This document shows positions 8,084 through 16,414 of a DNA stretch of 64,000 nucleotides, piece after piece. The translations under genes and the position numbers were made by a program. The notes under the pieces were generated by a model that did no database searches, was not told the origin of the DNA, and saw only the letters and a program-made list of their open reading frames with translations. Every line of letters begins with the position of its first letter. Position 1 is the first letter of the stretch. The DNA is from Bergeyella zoohelcum ATCC 43767 (GTDB taxonomy: Bacteria > Bacteroidota > Bacteroidia > Flavobacteriales > Weeksellaceae), in the NCBI RefSeq assembly GCF_000301075.1, contig NZ_JH932293.1, forward strand, positions 732,593 through 796,592, read 5' to 3'.

Positions 8084-9631
8084 TTATCCCATCGGAAGTT
8101 TAATGGTAAATGTAGAGCCCTTTCCCTTTTGGGATTCTACATGGATTTGTCCTTTATGTAGTTCTATGATTTTTTTTACATAGGAAAGCCCTAATCCTTG
8201 TCCTTTTACATTATGAATATTCCCTGTTTCTTCGCGGAAGAATTTATCAAAAATTCTTTTCTTATTATCCGTTTCTAGTCCTATTCCTTTATCTGCAATT
8301 TCTATGACATACCACCCTGTTTCATTTCTTGTTCTTATGGTGATTTCTGGGATTTCTGGAGAGTACTTATTGGCATTATCCAAGAGGTTAATCAGGGTAT
8401 TAGAAAGATGAAATTCATCTATTTTTACCATGTATTTTTCAGCATTAAATTCTTGGATGAACTTTCCATTTCTTTGAGCAACAATTAATCCAAAGCTTTC
8501 TGCAATTTGCTTGATAAGATTTCTTACATTCGTTTCTCGGAGGAAAAGCTGTACTTCATTTCGTTCTAGTTTGCTCATATTGAGTACATTTTCCACTTGT
8601 TTTTTCATCCTGAGGTTTTCTTGTTTGATGAGGTTAGAATAGTACTTTACTTTCTCAGGATCGTGGGCTATTTTGTCATTCGCAAGAGAATCTGTAGCTA
8701 CGGAAATGGTAGCGAGAGGGGTTTTAAACTCGTGCGACATATTATTAATGAAGTCGGTTTTTACCTCTGCTATTTTCTTTTGTTTCATCATATAATTGAT
8801 GGAGACAATGTAGATGCCCAGGATGGTGAGTAATGATAGGAAAGTTCCTAGAAGCATGGGTAAATTATTCCTTATGAGTGAAAGGTTTTTCCTTGGAAAA
8901 ACGATGGATAGGGAATAAAGTACTTGGTCTTTGTTATCTTTAAATAGTGGTGTAGTGTAGGGAGTGTTGGTTTTTTGGTGGAAAAATTCGTCATTGGAAA
9001 TTTTGGTAAGCTCATTTTTATCATTAAAAATAGCGAAGCCATACGAGCTTTGGATGCCATTTTTTTTGAGCTGAAATGCCAATACTGAGTCTAGTGTTTT
9101 TTTATCTACTCTTTTATCTATCGGTCTATTATTTCCTTCTATTCTTAGAAATTCTTTGAGCTGATATTCACCAGAGCTCAGAGAGTTGCTGATTTCTGGG
9201 GTAAGTGTTTGTCTTTTAGTGGTGTCTTTTTTTATTTGAGTGATGGTTTCATCGGTCCAAAGTTTGATTCTATTCACGCTATCTCCTGTATTTTCTATAG
9301 GAAGATTTTCTTTTTCTATGATATTTTGCTGAAAGGTAATCACTTTTTTGGTAGCAGAATCTACCGTTTGTTGTATAATGGTAGAGCTAGGCTGTTCGCT
9401 GGTGGCTACTACGGTTTTTCCGAAATCTTTATAAATTTCATTGTAATATTTCTCGTATTCTAATGTATTAACATCTTCCACGGCATCATGCAGCGTTTGC
9501 TGTACTTTATTAGAAAAATCTTGATCTAAGGCACTATAATATTCTTTCAGCCAATTGATTTGTAAAAAAACAAATACTAAAACTGAAAGCGACATTAATA
9601 TAGAAATGATAGGTATAAACCTTTTATTCAT
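8084..9631 (-). CDS. Membrane-bound sensor histidine kinase
   Basis: The 515-residue kinase has TM1 at about residues 6-24, a large periplasmic sensor region (25-255) and TM2 at about 257-280. The HisKA domain carries phosphoacceptor His300 (NNMSHEFKTPLATIS), and the HATPase domain has N box NLLDNANKYSPE, G1 DKGIGL and G2 GQGLGLSYVKK. There is no HAMP domain between TM2 and HisKA. It is the first gene of a two-gene operon with the OmpR-type regulator. The periplasmic region shows no named sensor fold by eye. The architecture matches RprX-like kinases. Confidence 0.92.
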   Translation of the reverse strand: MNKRFIPIISILMSLSVLVFVFLQINWLKEYYSALDQDFSNKVQQTLHDAVEDVNTLEYEKYYNEIYKDFGKTVVATSEQPSSTIIQQTVDSATKKVITFQQNIIEKENLPIENTGDSVNRIKLWTDETITQIKKDTTKRQTLTPEISNSLSSGEYQLKEFLRIEGNNRPIDKRVDKKTLDSVLAFQLKKNGIQSSYGFAIFNDKNELTKISNDEFFHQKTNTPYTTPLFKDNKDQVLYSLSIVFPRKNLSLIRNNLPMLLGTFLSLLTILGIYIVSINYMMKQKKIAEVKTDFINNMSHEFKTPLATISVATDSLANDKIAHDPEKVKYYSNLIKQENLRMKKQVENVLNMSKLERNEVQLFLRETNVRNLIKQIAESFGLIVAQRNGKFIQEFNAEKYMVKIDEFHLSNTLINLLDNANKYSPEIPEITIRTRNETGWYVIEIADKGIGLETDNKKRIFDKFFREETGNIHNVKGQGLGLSYVKKIIELHKGQIHVESQKGKGSTFTIKLPMG

Positions 9632-9661
9632 AAATAAAAAATGTTAAAATACTTTGTTTTA

Positions 9662-9669
9662 ACAAAAAT
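9662..9669 (-). promoter_or_regulatory. -7 promoter element for the kinase-regulator operon
   Basis: Reads TATTTTTG on the minus strand, 30 bp upstream of the kinase ATG at 9631. No clear -33 TTG was found. Confidence 0.5.
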
Positions 9670-9710
9670 ACGATAAAAAAAATGAATCATGATATTAATA
9701 AAAAGTTAAA

Positions 9711-9744
9711 AAAAATCTCTCCTTCATGAAAGAGAGATTTTTTA
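9711..9744 (-). terminator. Terminator of the sdh operon
   Basis: aaatctctc / gagagattt hairpin with A/T runs on both sides, 20 bp after the sdhB stop (minus strand) and upstream of the kinase promoter. Confidence 0.8.
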
Positions 9745-9764
9745 TATGTAACATTGTATGAATT

Positions 9765-10532
9765 TTATCCTTTATCTACAAAAGCAGAGAGGTATTCTCT
9801 ATTCATTCTTGCAATGTTTTCCAGAGAAATTCCTTTCGGACATTCTACTTCACAAGCTCCTGTGTTAGAGCAGTTTCCGAAGCCTTCTTCGTCCATGGCT
9901 TTTACCATGTTTAGTACTCTTCTTTTGGCTTCTACTCTTCCCTGAGGAAGGAGGGCATACTGAGAAACTTTTGCTCCTACAAATAACATTGCCGAACCAT
10001 TTTTACAAGTAGCTACACATGCACCACATCCGATACAAGCTGCGGCATCCATCGCTTTATCAGCGTCGTCTTTCGGAACGAGGATAGCGTTCGCATCGGT
10101 GGTATTTCCTGAGGTATTTACAGAGATGAATCCTCCCGCTGCCATAATTCTATCGAAAGCACTTCTGTCCACCACAAGGTCTTTGATTACTGGAAAGGCT
10201 GCACTTCTCCATGGCTCTATGGTAATGGTTTCACCATCTTTGAACATACGCATGTGGAGCTGGCAAGTAGTGATTCCTGTATCAGGTCCGTGTGGACGGC
10301 CGTTAATGTAGAGAGAACACATACCACAGATTCCTTCACGGCAGTCATGGTCAAACGCGATAGGTTCCAAGTTTTCATTGACCAATTGTTCATTGAGCAT
10401 ATCAAGCATTTCTAAGAACGATGAATCTGGGGATACATCAGAAATCTTATATACTTCAAATTGTCCTTTTGATTTATTGTTTTTCTGTCTCCAAATTTTC
10501 AGAGTCAGATTAAGTCCTTTTTTTGCACTCAT
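9765..10532 (-). CDS. sdhB: Succinate dehydrogenase/fumarate reductase iron-sulfur subunit
   Basis: The 255-residue subunit carries electrons from the FAD subunit to the quinone site. Cluster ligands are visible: [2Fe-2S] Cys64, 69, 72 and 90 (CREGICGMC ... TTC), then [12 protein letters not shown] (166, 169, 172, 176) and [14 protein letters not shown] (221, 227, 231) for the [4Fe-4S] and [3Fe-4S] centres. It is the last gene of the sdhC-sdhA-X-sdhB operon, separated from sdhA by a secreted protein gene (10553-11188), which is unusual. A single cytochrome b subunit gene means this is the di-heme type B complex typical of Bacteroidota, acting at the inner face of the cytoplasmic membrane with menaquinone. 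Confidence 0.95.
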   Translation of the reverse strand: MSAKKGLNLTLKIWRQKNNKSKGQFEVYKISDVSPDSSFLEMLDMLNEQLVNENLEPIAFDHDCREGICGMCSLYINGRPHGPDTGITTCQLHMRMFKDGETITIEPWRSAAFPVIKDLVVDRSAFDRIMAAGGFISVNTSGNTTDANAILVPKDDADKAMDAAACIGCGACVATCKNGSAMLFVGAKVSQYALLPQGRVEAKRRVLNMVKAMDEEGFGNCSNTGACEVECPKGISLENIARMNREYLSAFVDKG

Positions 10533-10552
10533 TTTCTTACTTTTTTTGGAGA

Positions 10553-11188
10553 TTATTTTTGTTTAACAGGTTTATCCGCGTTTTCGAATTTCCAATTAGG
10601 GCTTAATAATAAAATGTCTTTGCCCTGCTTTTCTTTTAATTCAGAATATTTTACCATTGCTTTATCAGTCATTTCCTTAGTATCAGATTCTGATTTATTA
10701 ATTGGAGTTGTATCTAATTCTACTGATTTCATATTCTTTATTATTCGATAAAACGCTTTTCTATCTGAAAACTCTTCCGGATTTAAGGGCTTTGCTACTG
10801 CTCCCGCCAACGCAGAACCTGCCAAAGCACCTACAAGCCCAAATGTTCCTCCAACTGAAGCTGTAGCATCAGGTTCAAAAGTTAATACATATACTTTGTT
10901 TGCCTCTACATTTGCTTCAACAAAATTAGAAGGTTTTTTCGCAGCCCAAAAAATATGAGTTCCAGGTTCTACAGAATATTTAACATAATTTCCAACTTTT
11001 ATGGATGATACTAAATCTGTATTTTTAAAAACGGCAACTTTTTTTGTAGCAAGATTAGCTATGTATATTAAAGATTTACCTTCTTCAGGTTTATCAATTG
11101 CTTGGGTAGTGCTTTTTTGAGAAAACATTAAAGAAGTCCCAAGTGCTATAAACATTACCACTAATATTATCTTATTAATAATTTTCAT
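10553..11188 (-). CDS. Secreted DUF2846-like protein inserted in the sdh operon
   Basis: The 211-residue protein has a signal peptide ([24 protein letters not shown]). A beta-rich domain follows, containing [17 protein letters not shown], the stretch [13 protein letters not shown] and [14 protein letters not shown]. This strand-Gly-His/Thr pattern resembles DUF2846 or related Ig-like periplasmic proteins. A Gly/Ala-rich hydrophobic hairpin ([19 protein letters not shown], about 120-138) may insert in a membrane. It sits between sdhA (13 bp upstream) and sdhB (20 bp downstream), in the same direction and apparently in one transcript. Nothing in it suggests a role in complex II, so it is probably an insertion of an unrelated envelope gene. 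Confidence 0.7.
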   Translation of the reverse strand: MKIINKIILVVMFIALGTSLMFSQKSTTQAIDKPEEGKSLIYIANLATKKVAVFKNTDLVSSIKVGNYVKYSVEPGTHIFWAAKKPSNFVEANVEANKVYVLTFEPDATASVGGTFGLVGALAGSALAGAVAKPLNPEEFSDRKAFYRIIKNMKSVELDTTPINKSESDTKEMTDKAMVKYSELKEKQGKDILLLSPNWKFENADKPVKQK

Positions 11189-11201
11189 CTCTATTTTATT
11201 T

Positions 11202-13214
11202 TTACTTATAACTTCTTGTTTTCACTTCGATATTTTCGTAGATGAGTTCTTCTTTATGCATTACTTCGGCATTGATATCAGTACCTTTGTATTCCCAAGC
11301 GGCTACATATTTGAAGTTTTCATCATCTCTTTTTGCTTCTCCGTCTTCTGTGGCATGATCCCAGCGGAAGTGTCCTCCACAAGATTCTTCTCTTTTCAGA
11401 GCGTCTATTGCCATGAGCTGTCCAAGTTCAAGGAAATCGGCTACGCGTCCTGCTTTTTCTAGTTCAGGGTTCATGCCATCTGCTACACCAGGAACTTTTA
11501 CATTTTTCCAGAATTCTTTTCTTACCTCTTCTATTTCTGCAATTGCCTCTCTCAGTCCTTCAGGCGTTCTACCCATTCCTACTTTGTTCCACATAATATT
11601 TCCGAGTTTTTTATGGAAATAATCTACGGAGTGGGTACCATTATTGGTCATAAAGAAGTTGATTCTTTCTTTTACATTGTTTTCCGCTTCGGTAAATTCT
11701 GGAGTATCGGTTGGGATGGCTCCTGTACGAATATCTGCTGAAAGATAATCTGCAATGGTATAAGGCAATACGAAATAGCCATCTGCCAAACCTTGCATAA
11801 GTGCAGAAGCACCTAGCCTATTCGCACCGTGATCTGAGAAGTTCGCCTCTCCGATAACGAAGCATCCTGGGATAGTGGACATAAGGTTATAATCCACCCA
11901 TACTCCTCCCATGGTGTAGTGTACCGCAGGATAAATCTTCATCGGTGTAACATAAGGGTCATCAGCGGTAATCTTTTCGTACATTTGGAAAAGGTTTCCG
12001 TATTTCTCTTCTACCCATTTTTTACCCAGGTCATAGATTTGTTGTTCCGAAGGATTATGAATATTTTTTTCTGTAGCGGCTTCTCTACCTTTTTTCATAA
12101 TTTCTGTAGAGAAATCTAGATATACTCCTTCTTTGGTATCGTTATTTTCTATTCCGTAACCTGCATCACATCTCTCTTTAGCAGCTCTAGAAGCCACATC
12201 TCTTGGTACTAGGTTACCGAATGCAGGGTATCTTCTTTCTAGATAGTAGTCTCTATCTTCTTCTTTAATATTTTCTGGTCTAAGTTTTCCTTCGCGGATG
12301 GCTACTGCATCTTCTATATTTTTTGGAACCCAAATTCTTCCTGAGTTACGAAGGGACTCAGACATTAGCGTTAGTTTAGATTGCTGAGTTCCATGTACAG
12401 GAATACAAGTAGGGTGAATCTGTACGAAACAAGGATTAGCGAAGAAAGCACCTTTTTTGTGAATTTTCCAAGCGGCAGAAACATTAGAACCCATTGCATT
12501 AGTAGAGAGGAAGTACACATTTCCGTACCCTCCCGATGCGATGACTACAGCGTGTGCGGAGTGTTTTTCTATCTCTCCCGTTACAAGGTTTCTCGCGATG
12601 ATCCCTCTTGCCTTACCATCTACGATGACCAAATCCATCATCTCGTGGCGGTTGTACATTTTGATACGCCCCTTCCCGATTTGTCTGCTCATAGCAGAGT
12701 AAGCACCTAATAAAAGCTGCTGTCCTGTTTGTCCTTTGGCATAGAAAGTTCTTTTTACCTGAACCCCACCGAAAGAACGGTTGTCTAGCTGACCGCCGTA
12801 ATCTCTACCGAAAGGTACTCCTTGAGATACACATTGGTCTATGATATTGGCAGAAACTTCCGCCAGTCTGTGTACATTGGCTTCTCTAGCACGGTAGTCT
12901 CCTCCCTTGATGGTATCATAGAAAAGACGATAAATAGAGTCTCCATCTCCTTGGTAGTTTTTAGCGGCGTTTATCCCTCCCTGAGCGGCGATAGAGTGGG
13001 CTCTTCTCGGAGAGTCTTGGTAGCAAAATGCTTTTACATTGTACCCTTGTTCTGCTAGAGTAGCAGCAGCCGAACCTCCTGCAAGCCCTGTACCTACCAC
13101 GATAACATCTATCTTATCACGGTTATTCGGTGCTACAAGGTTCATGTGGCTTTTATGGTTTTTCCATTTGTCTGCAAGTGGACCTGCTGGAATTTTGGAA
13201 TCTAATATATTCAT
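11202..13214 (-). CDS. sdhA: Succinate dehydrogenase/fumarate reductase flavoprotein subunit
   Basis: The 670-residue catalytic subunit oxidises succinate to fumarate in the TCA cycle. The FAD-binding Rossmann motif [19 protein letters not shown] is at about 39-57. His73 in [15 protein letters not shown] is the expected covalent FAD attachment site. Substrate-site sequence is seen at [20 protein letters not shown] and at the later [12 protein letters not shown] and [21 protein letters not shown] segments. The length and the ending match the long type B SdhA/FrdA of Bacteroidota. The operon order is sdhC, sdhA, an unrelated gene, sdhB. Confidence 0.95.
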   Translation of the reverse strand: MNILDSKIPAGPLADKWKNHKSHMNLVAPNNRDKIDVIVVGTGLAGGSAAATLAEQGYNVKAFCYQDSPRRAHSIAAQGGINAAKNYQGDGDSIYRLFYDTIKGGDYRAREANVHRLAEVSANIIDQCVSQGVPFGRDYGGQLDNRSFGGVQVKRTFYAKGQTGQQLLLGAYSAMSRQIGKGRIKMYNRHEMMDLVIVDGKARGIIARNLVTGEIEKHSAHAVVIASGGYGNVYFLSTNAMGSNVSAAWKIHKKGAFFANPCFVQIHPTCIPVHGTQQSKLTLMSESLRNSGRIWVPKNIEDAVAIREGKLRPENIKEEDRDYYLERRYPAFGNLVPRDVASRAAKERCDAGYGIENNDTKEGVYLDFSTEIMKKGREAATEKNIHNPSEQQIYDLGKKWVEEKYGNLFQMYEKITADDPYVTPMKIYPAVHYTMGGVWVDYNLMSTIPGCFVIGEANFSDHGANRLGASALMQGLADGYFVLPYTIADYLSADIRTGAIPTDTPEFTEAENNVKERINFFMTNNGTHSVDYFHKKLGNIMWNKVGMGRTPEGLREAIAEIEEVRKEFWKNVKVPGVADGMNPELEKAGRVADFLELGQLMAIDALKREESCGGHFRWDHATEDGEAKRDDENFKYVAAWEYKGTDINAEVMHKEELIYENIEVKTRSYK

Positions 13215-13272
13215 TTTGTTGTTTTTAAAATTTTGAATTTCAGTTACTTCTTAATTGATTTTCTACCAAGGG

Positions 13273-13956
13273 TTATTGGAATAATGGTGTTAAATCAAAG
13301 TAGTGAAACAAAGCGATGAAAATGAACCCAAGAGGGATAAGGATAGAATACCACTTTCCGAATGCTTTGATGAAAGGCGTATATTTAGGGTGTCTCGCTC
13401 CTACCGATTGGAAAGAAGATTGGAATCCGTGTGCCAAGTGAAGCCCCAAAAGTACGAAAGCCACGATGTAGAATCCTACTCTTACAATGTTTTCAAACTT
13501 GTCATTCAGCTCTCCCCAAAATCGGGTGGTATTGTTCGGGTTACCATCTCCTGGAAGGTATTTGTAGCTCATCTCATGCACCCAGAAATCATACATGTGT
13601 AGTGCTAAGAAAGCAAGAATCACCGCACCAGAGATGATCATATTTCTTGAAGCCCAAGAAGAGTTATGGCTAGAACCATTTACTGCGTACTTTACAGGTC
13701 TAGCACTATTGTTTTTGATTTCTAGGATGAAACCCATCACGAAATGGAAAATGACAGCTACTAATAGGATAGGCTGCATAAGTCCTTGTACGAAAGGATT
13801 GTATCCCATGAAATAAGATGCCGTATTAAACGCCTCTTCGCTGATGACAGAGAGCATGTTCACGGAAAGGTGCATCAGTAGAAATACCAATAAGAACATT
13901 GCAGACAATGCCATTGCGAATTTCCTACCGATAGTAGATTTTGTAATACTTGCCAT
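13273..13956 (-). CDS. sdhC: Succinate dehydrogenase cytochrome b subunit (b558 type)
   Basis: The 227-residue membrane subunit has five hydrophobic segments and several histidines suited to bind two b hemes (LLMHLSVNM, VAVIFHFVMGF, LALHMYDFW, LGLHLAHGF). This is the B. subtilis/Bacteroidota type B architecture in which one polypeptide replaces SdhC plus SdhD. ATG 13956 (MASITKSTIGRKFAMALS) is preferred over the ATG at 13980, because the -7 promoter element at 13978-13985 overlaps the latter. It is the first gene of the operon and anchors SdhAB to the cytoplasmic membrane. Confidence 0.92.
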   Translation of the reverse strand: MASITKSTIGRKFAMALSAMFLLVFLLMHLSVNMLSVISEEAFNTASYFMGYNPFVQGLMQPILLVAVIFHFVMGFILEIKNNSARPVKYAVNGSSHNSSWASRNMIISGAVILAFLALHMYDFWVHEMSYKYLPGDGNPNNTTRFWGELNDKFENIVRVGFYIVAFVLLGLHLAHGFQSSFQSVGARHPKYTPFIKAFGKWYSILIPLGFIFIALFHYFDLTPLFQ

Positions 13957-13977
13957 ATTTATTATTTTGATTTGTCG

Positions 13978-13985
13978 CAAAGTTA
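13978..13985 (-). promoter_or_regulatory. -7 promoter element (TAACTTTG) of the sdh operon
   Basis: Exact TAnnTTTG match on the minus strand, 21 bp upstream of the sdhC ATG at 13956. It decides the sdhC start. Confidence 0.6.
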
Positions 13986-14076
13986 ATGAATGTTAAGATT
14001 CGTAAAAAGTGAGTTTTCTCACAAAATGATAATTTGGGATAATTCTAAATAAGTGCTTTTTTGAAAATATTTTTTA

Positions 14077-14105
14077 TTGTTTTGCAATAAAAAAATATAT
14101 ATTTG
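14077..14105 (+). promoter_or_regulatory. Promoter with -33 TTG and -7 TATATTTG
   Basis: TTG at 14077-14079, 18 bp, then TATATTTG at 14098-14105. The downstream ATG is 14128, so the longer frame from 14077 begins inside the promoter and is rejected. Confidence 0.7.
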
Positions 14106-14127
14106 CGGTAATAAAATATTGTTTAGA

Positions 14128-14652
14128 ATGAAAAAAGGATTTCGTTTTGCAATTCGGTTTTTAAATATTGCCTTTGGGCTAGGAGTTGTGTACAGTGTTG
14201 CTAGAATGCTATTCTGTTTTTGGATGCTACTTGCTTATCATTCTGATTGGGAGCAAAAACGGCAGTATTTTGATGCACTGGATATAGCTTTGCTCTATAA
14301 AGGAGATATTACTTCTTTTAATGTGATTATGATGGCGGAGAGCTTAGATGCGGTTTTGAGTATTTTATTTTATATCCTTGCTTTGAAATTGGTAAAAAGG
14401 GTAGATATTTACAATTTCTTTAACCCTGAAATTCCTAAGATGATTTTCAGAATGAGTGCTTTGGCATTGGTAATGACTATTGTATATTGGGCGGAAGTTT
14501 TTTATACAGAAACTTTTGTACATAAGGAATTAGTGGTATCGACCCAAATTACTGAAGGTAGTGATTTGGTGACGGCGGCGGTTTTATTTCTAATGGCACT
14601 TCTGTTTGAAAAATCCATTGAACTAAAACAAGAAAATGAACTAACTATTTAG
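14128..14652 (+). CDS. DUF2975 family four-helix membrane protein
   Basis: The 174-residue product has four hydrophobic segments (about residues 10-35, 70-90, 105-122 and 140-160), separated by short loops (LAYHSDWEQKRQYFDALD; LVKRVDIYNFFNPEIPK). This is the pattern of DUF2975 proteins. Members of this family are very often followed by a small Cro/CI-type HTH gene, and exactly that occurs here 2 bp downstream. This supports the family call and suggests a membrane signal-responsive regulator pair of unknown input. It has its own consensus promoter. Confidence 0.8.
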   Translation: MKKGFRFAIRFLNIAFGLGVVYSVARMLFCFWMLLAYHSDWEQKRQYFDALDIALLYKGDITSFNVIMMAESLDAVLSILFYILALKLVKRVDIYNFFNPEIPKMIFRMSALALVMTIVYWAEVFYTETFVHKELVVSTQITEGSDLVTAAVLFLMALLFEKSIELKQENELTI

Positions 14653-14654
14653 GT

Positions 14655-14864
14655 ATGCCTATAATTATCAATATTGATGTAATGCTGGCAAAGCGAAAGA
14701 TGAAAAGCCAAGAACTCGCCGAGAAGATAGGTATCACTCAGGCTAATCTTTCTATTTTAAAAACAGGTAAAGCGAAGGCAATTAAGCTCTCCACTTTGGA
14801 AGCTATTTGTGAGGCACTAGATTGTCAGCCAGCAGATGTATTAGAGTATAGAAAAAAGGAATAG
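14655..14864 (+). CDS. Small Cro/CI-family HTH regulator (YozG-like)
   Basis: The 69-residue protein is almost entirely one helix-turn-helix domain. MLAKRKMKSQELAEKIG is helices 1-2, ITQANLSILKTGKAKAIKLS is the recognition helix region, and TLEAICEALDCQPADVLEY is the closing helices. Such proteins are typical partners of DUF2975 membrane proteins. It starts 2 bp after the membrane-protein stop, so the pair is translationally coupled. It is likely to bind DNA as a dimer and perhaps to control its own promoter at 14077-14105. The target is inferred. Confidence 0.88.
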   Translation: MPIIINIDVMLAKRKMKSQELAEKIGITQANLSILKTGKAKAIKLSTLEAICEALDCQPADVLEYRKKE

Positions 14865-14865
14865 C

Positions 14866-15069
14866 TTATATCAGTTTATTCATTTTTGCATAGGATATAG
14901 CCTCTGATATATTTTGTGTTCCTGTTTTTTCTGTGATTTTTTTTCTGTGAAATTTTACCGTTTCGGTACTGAGAAATACTTTTTCTGAAATTTCTTTGAG
15001 ACTCATTCCTTTGGCAGAATATTCTAAAATTTGCTGTTCTCGTTCCGATAAACGAGGTTTTAAATTTTG
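14866..15069 (-). pseudogene. LuxR-type HTH domain remnant
   Basis: On the minus strand a frame without a usable start encodes a nearly complete LuxR/GerE helix-turn-helix. It runs from KPRLSEREQQILEYSAKGM through LKEISEKVFLSTETVKFHRK to TGTQNISEAISYAKM and ends NKLI-stop at 14866. A stop at 15070-15072 cuts the frame directly upstream, and no receiver or ligand domain was found beyond it. It is therefore the C-terminal stump of a deleted response regulator or LuxR regulator, convergent with the HTH gene and only 2 bp from it. Translation from the internal Met would give about 48 residues and half a domain. Confidence 0.75.
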
Positions 15070-15297
15070 TTATATAGAATAAAAACACTTATTTAGCAAC
15101 TGTGAATTGCGAGTTTGTTTATTCTCAAAGAAAAAATAGTGAAGACTATGTGGGTGCGAAAAATTTAACATAAGGTTGCAGAGGCTCAGCATAATGAATT
15201 TAAGTCAAATAAACTAAAAAAGGTATGAAAAGATTTTTTTAATTGTCAATCTTAATCATATAGATTCGTGAAGTTATAATTTAAAAATCAATAAATT

Positions 15298-16077
15298 ATG
15301 AAAAAAATAGTAACGCTTATTTTGGTTTTTGTATTTGGAAATTTACTTTCTCAATATAGGTTTGTTTATCGGGTAGATTTTAAAATTGATTCTTTAAACA
15401 GGGATTTTGTTCAGTCAGAGAGTTTTAATTTAGATATTGATGGTAAAGAATCTGTTTTTTATCCTACAGTTTTCTTAAAATTAGATTCCATTTATAATGC
15501 TACAGGCACCATTAATAAGAAAAACATTCCAGATGCTAAATTAGATTATATCATTAAAAAAAATTATAGAGATGGTTCTATTCATTTTCGTGAAATGATA
15601 GGTGCAACGATTTATGAAACGACTGAGCCGCGAAAAATCTCGTGGGTGCATACCAATGAAACTTCAAAATACCATAGTTATAATGTGAAAAAAGCGATCA
15701 CTCGTTTCGCTGGCAAGCAGTGGGAGGCTTGGTTTACAGAGGAGTTTCCTATTAATGATGGACCTTATAAATTTAGCGGATTACCAGGGATGATTTTGAA
15801 AATGAAAGATACTCATTCAGATTATGAGATTTATTTGGTGGAAGTGAAAAAAATAGAAAGACCAATTTCTTTTGAGCTTTTTAAAAAACTAAAAATAAAG
15901 ACACTGAATACGGATTATGCTACCTATCTCAGAAAGAAAAAAGAGTTTGCTGAAAATCCTGCTTTGATGTTTATAGAAATGGGTATACAGCTTCCAGCTG
16001 AAGAAATGAAGCAATTTTCAGAAACCCGTAAAAACATTGAAGCAAAACAAAATAATAAAATAGAATTAGTCTATTAA
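15298..16077 (+). CDS. GLPGLI family secreted protein
   Basis: The 259-residue protein has a signal peptide (MKKIVTLILVFVFGNLLSQ) and the defining motif of the family as FSGLPGMILKMKDT (about 161-174), preceded by WEAWFTEEFPINDGPYKF. GLPGLI proteins are widespread in Bacteroidota, occur as expanded families, and have no established function. The N-terminal part is beta-rich (FVYRVDFKIDSLNRD). It stands alone; the 228 bp upstream hold no clear consensus promoter. It ends before a hairpin terminator at 16134. Confidence 0.88.
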   Translation: MKKIVTLILVFVFGNLLSQYRFVYRVDFKIDSLNRDFVQSESFNLDIDGKESVFYPTVFLKLDSIYNATGTINKKNIPDAKLDYIIKKNYRDGSIHFREMIGATIYETTEPRKISWVHTNETSKYHSYNVKKAITRFAGKQWEAWFTEEFPINDGPYKFSGLPGMILKMKDTHSDYEIYLVEVKKIERPISFELFKKLKIKTLNTDYATYLRKKKEFAENPALMFIEMGIQLPAEEMKQFSETRKNIEAKQNNKIELVY

Positions 16078-16133
16078 TAAAGAGGGATTTGCTTTTTAAT
16101 GTGCAGAAAAATTAAGTGATTATTTAAGTTGTT

Positions 16134-16170
16134 AAAATCTCTTGCAATGTCTTTTGCAGGAGATTTTGTA
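16134..16170 (+). terminator. Probable terminator
   Basis: aaaatctc / gagatttt arms extended inward by ttgcaa / ttgcag, loop tgtctt, short T run inside the right arm. Confidence 0.6.
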
Positions 16171-16370
16171 TGATTGAAAATTATATTTAGGGTGTGGAGT
16201 ATAAGGAATGGAAAAATATGAGATGCTACTTTATTTTCTAAAAGCAAATAATTTGCGTAAGAATAGATGTTATTGAGGGCTGATATTTGTGATTTTCATG
16301 ATAAAATAGTATCTCAAAATGTACAAAAATATTTCGTTTTCATTTCCAAAAGTTTTTCGCCTAAAAAAGT

Positions 16371-16378
16371 TATCTTTG
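16371..16378 (+). promoter_or_regulatory. -7 promoter element (TATCTTTG) for aspS
   Basis: Consensus match followed by GCC, 36 bp before ATG 16415. Confidence 0.65.
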
Positions 16379-16414
16379 CCACTTGAAGTATAATCTTGAA
16401 ATAAATCAAAAAAT

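Larger units (their letters stand above)
16078..16414. other. 337-bp intergenic region
   Basis: Holds the terminator of the GLPGLI gene (16134-16170) and the aspS promoter (-7 element 16371-16378). No open frame, tRNA or repeat was recognised in the 200 bp between them. Confidence 0.6.

Noticed and set aside
12381-12710. 109-codon plus-strand frame
   Set aside because: Antisense to sdhA, whose domains are fully conserved there.
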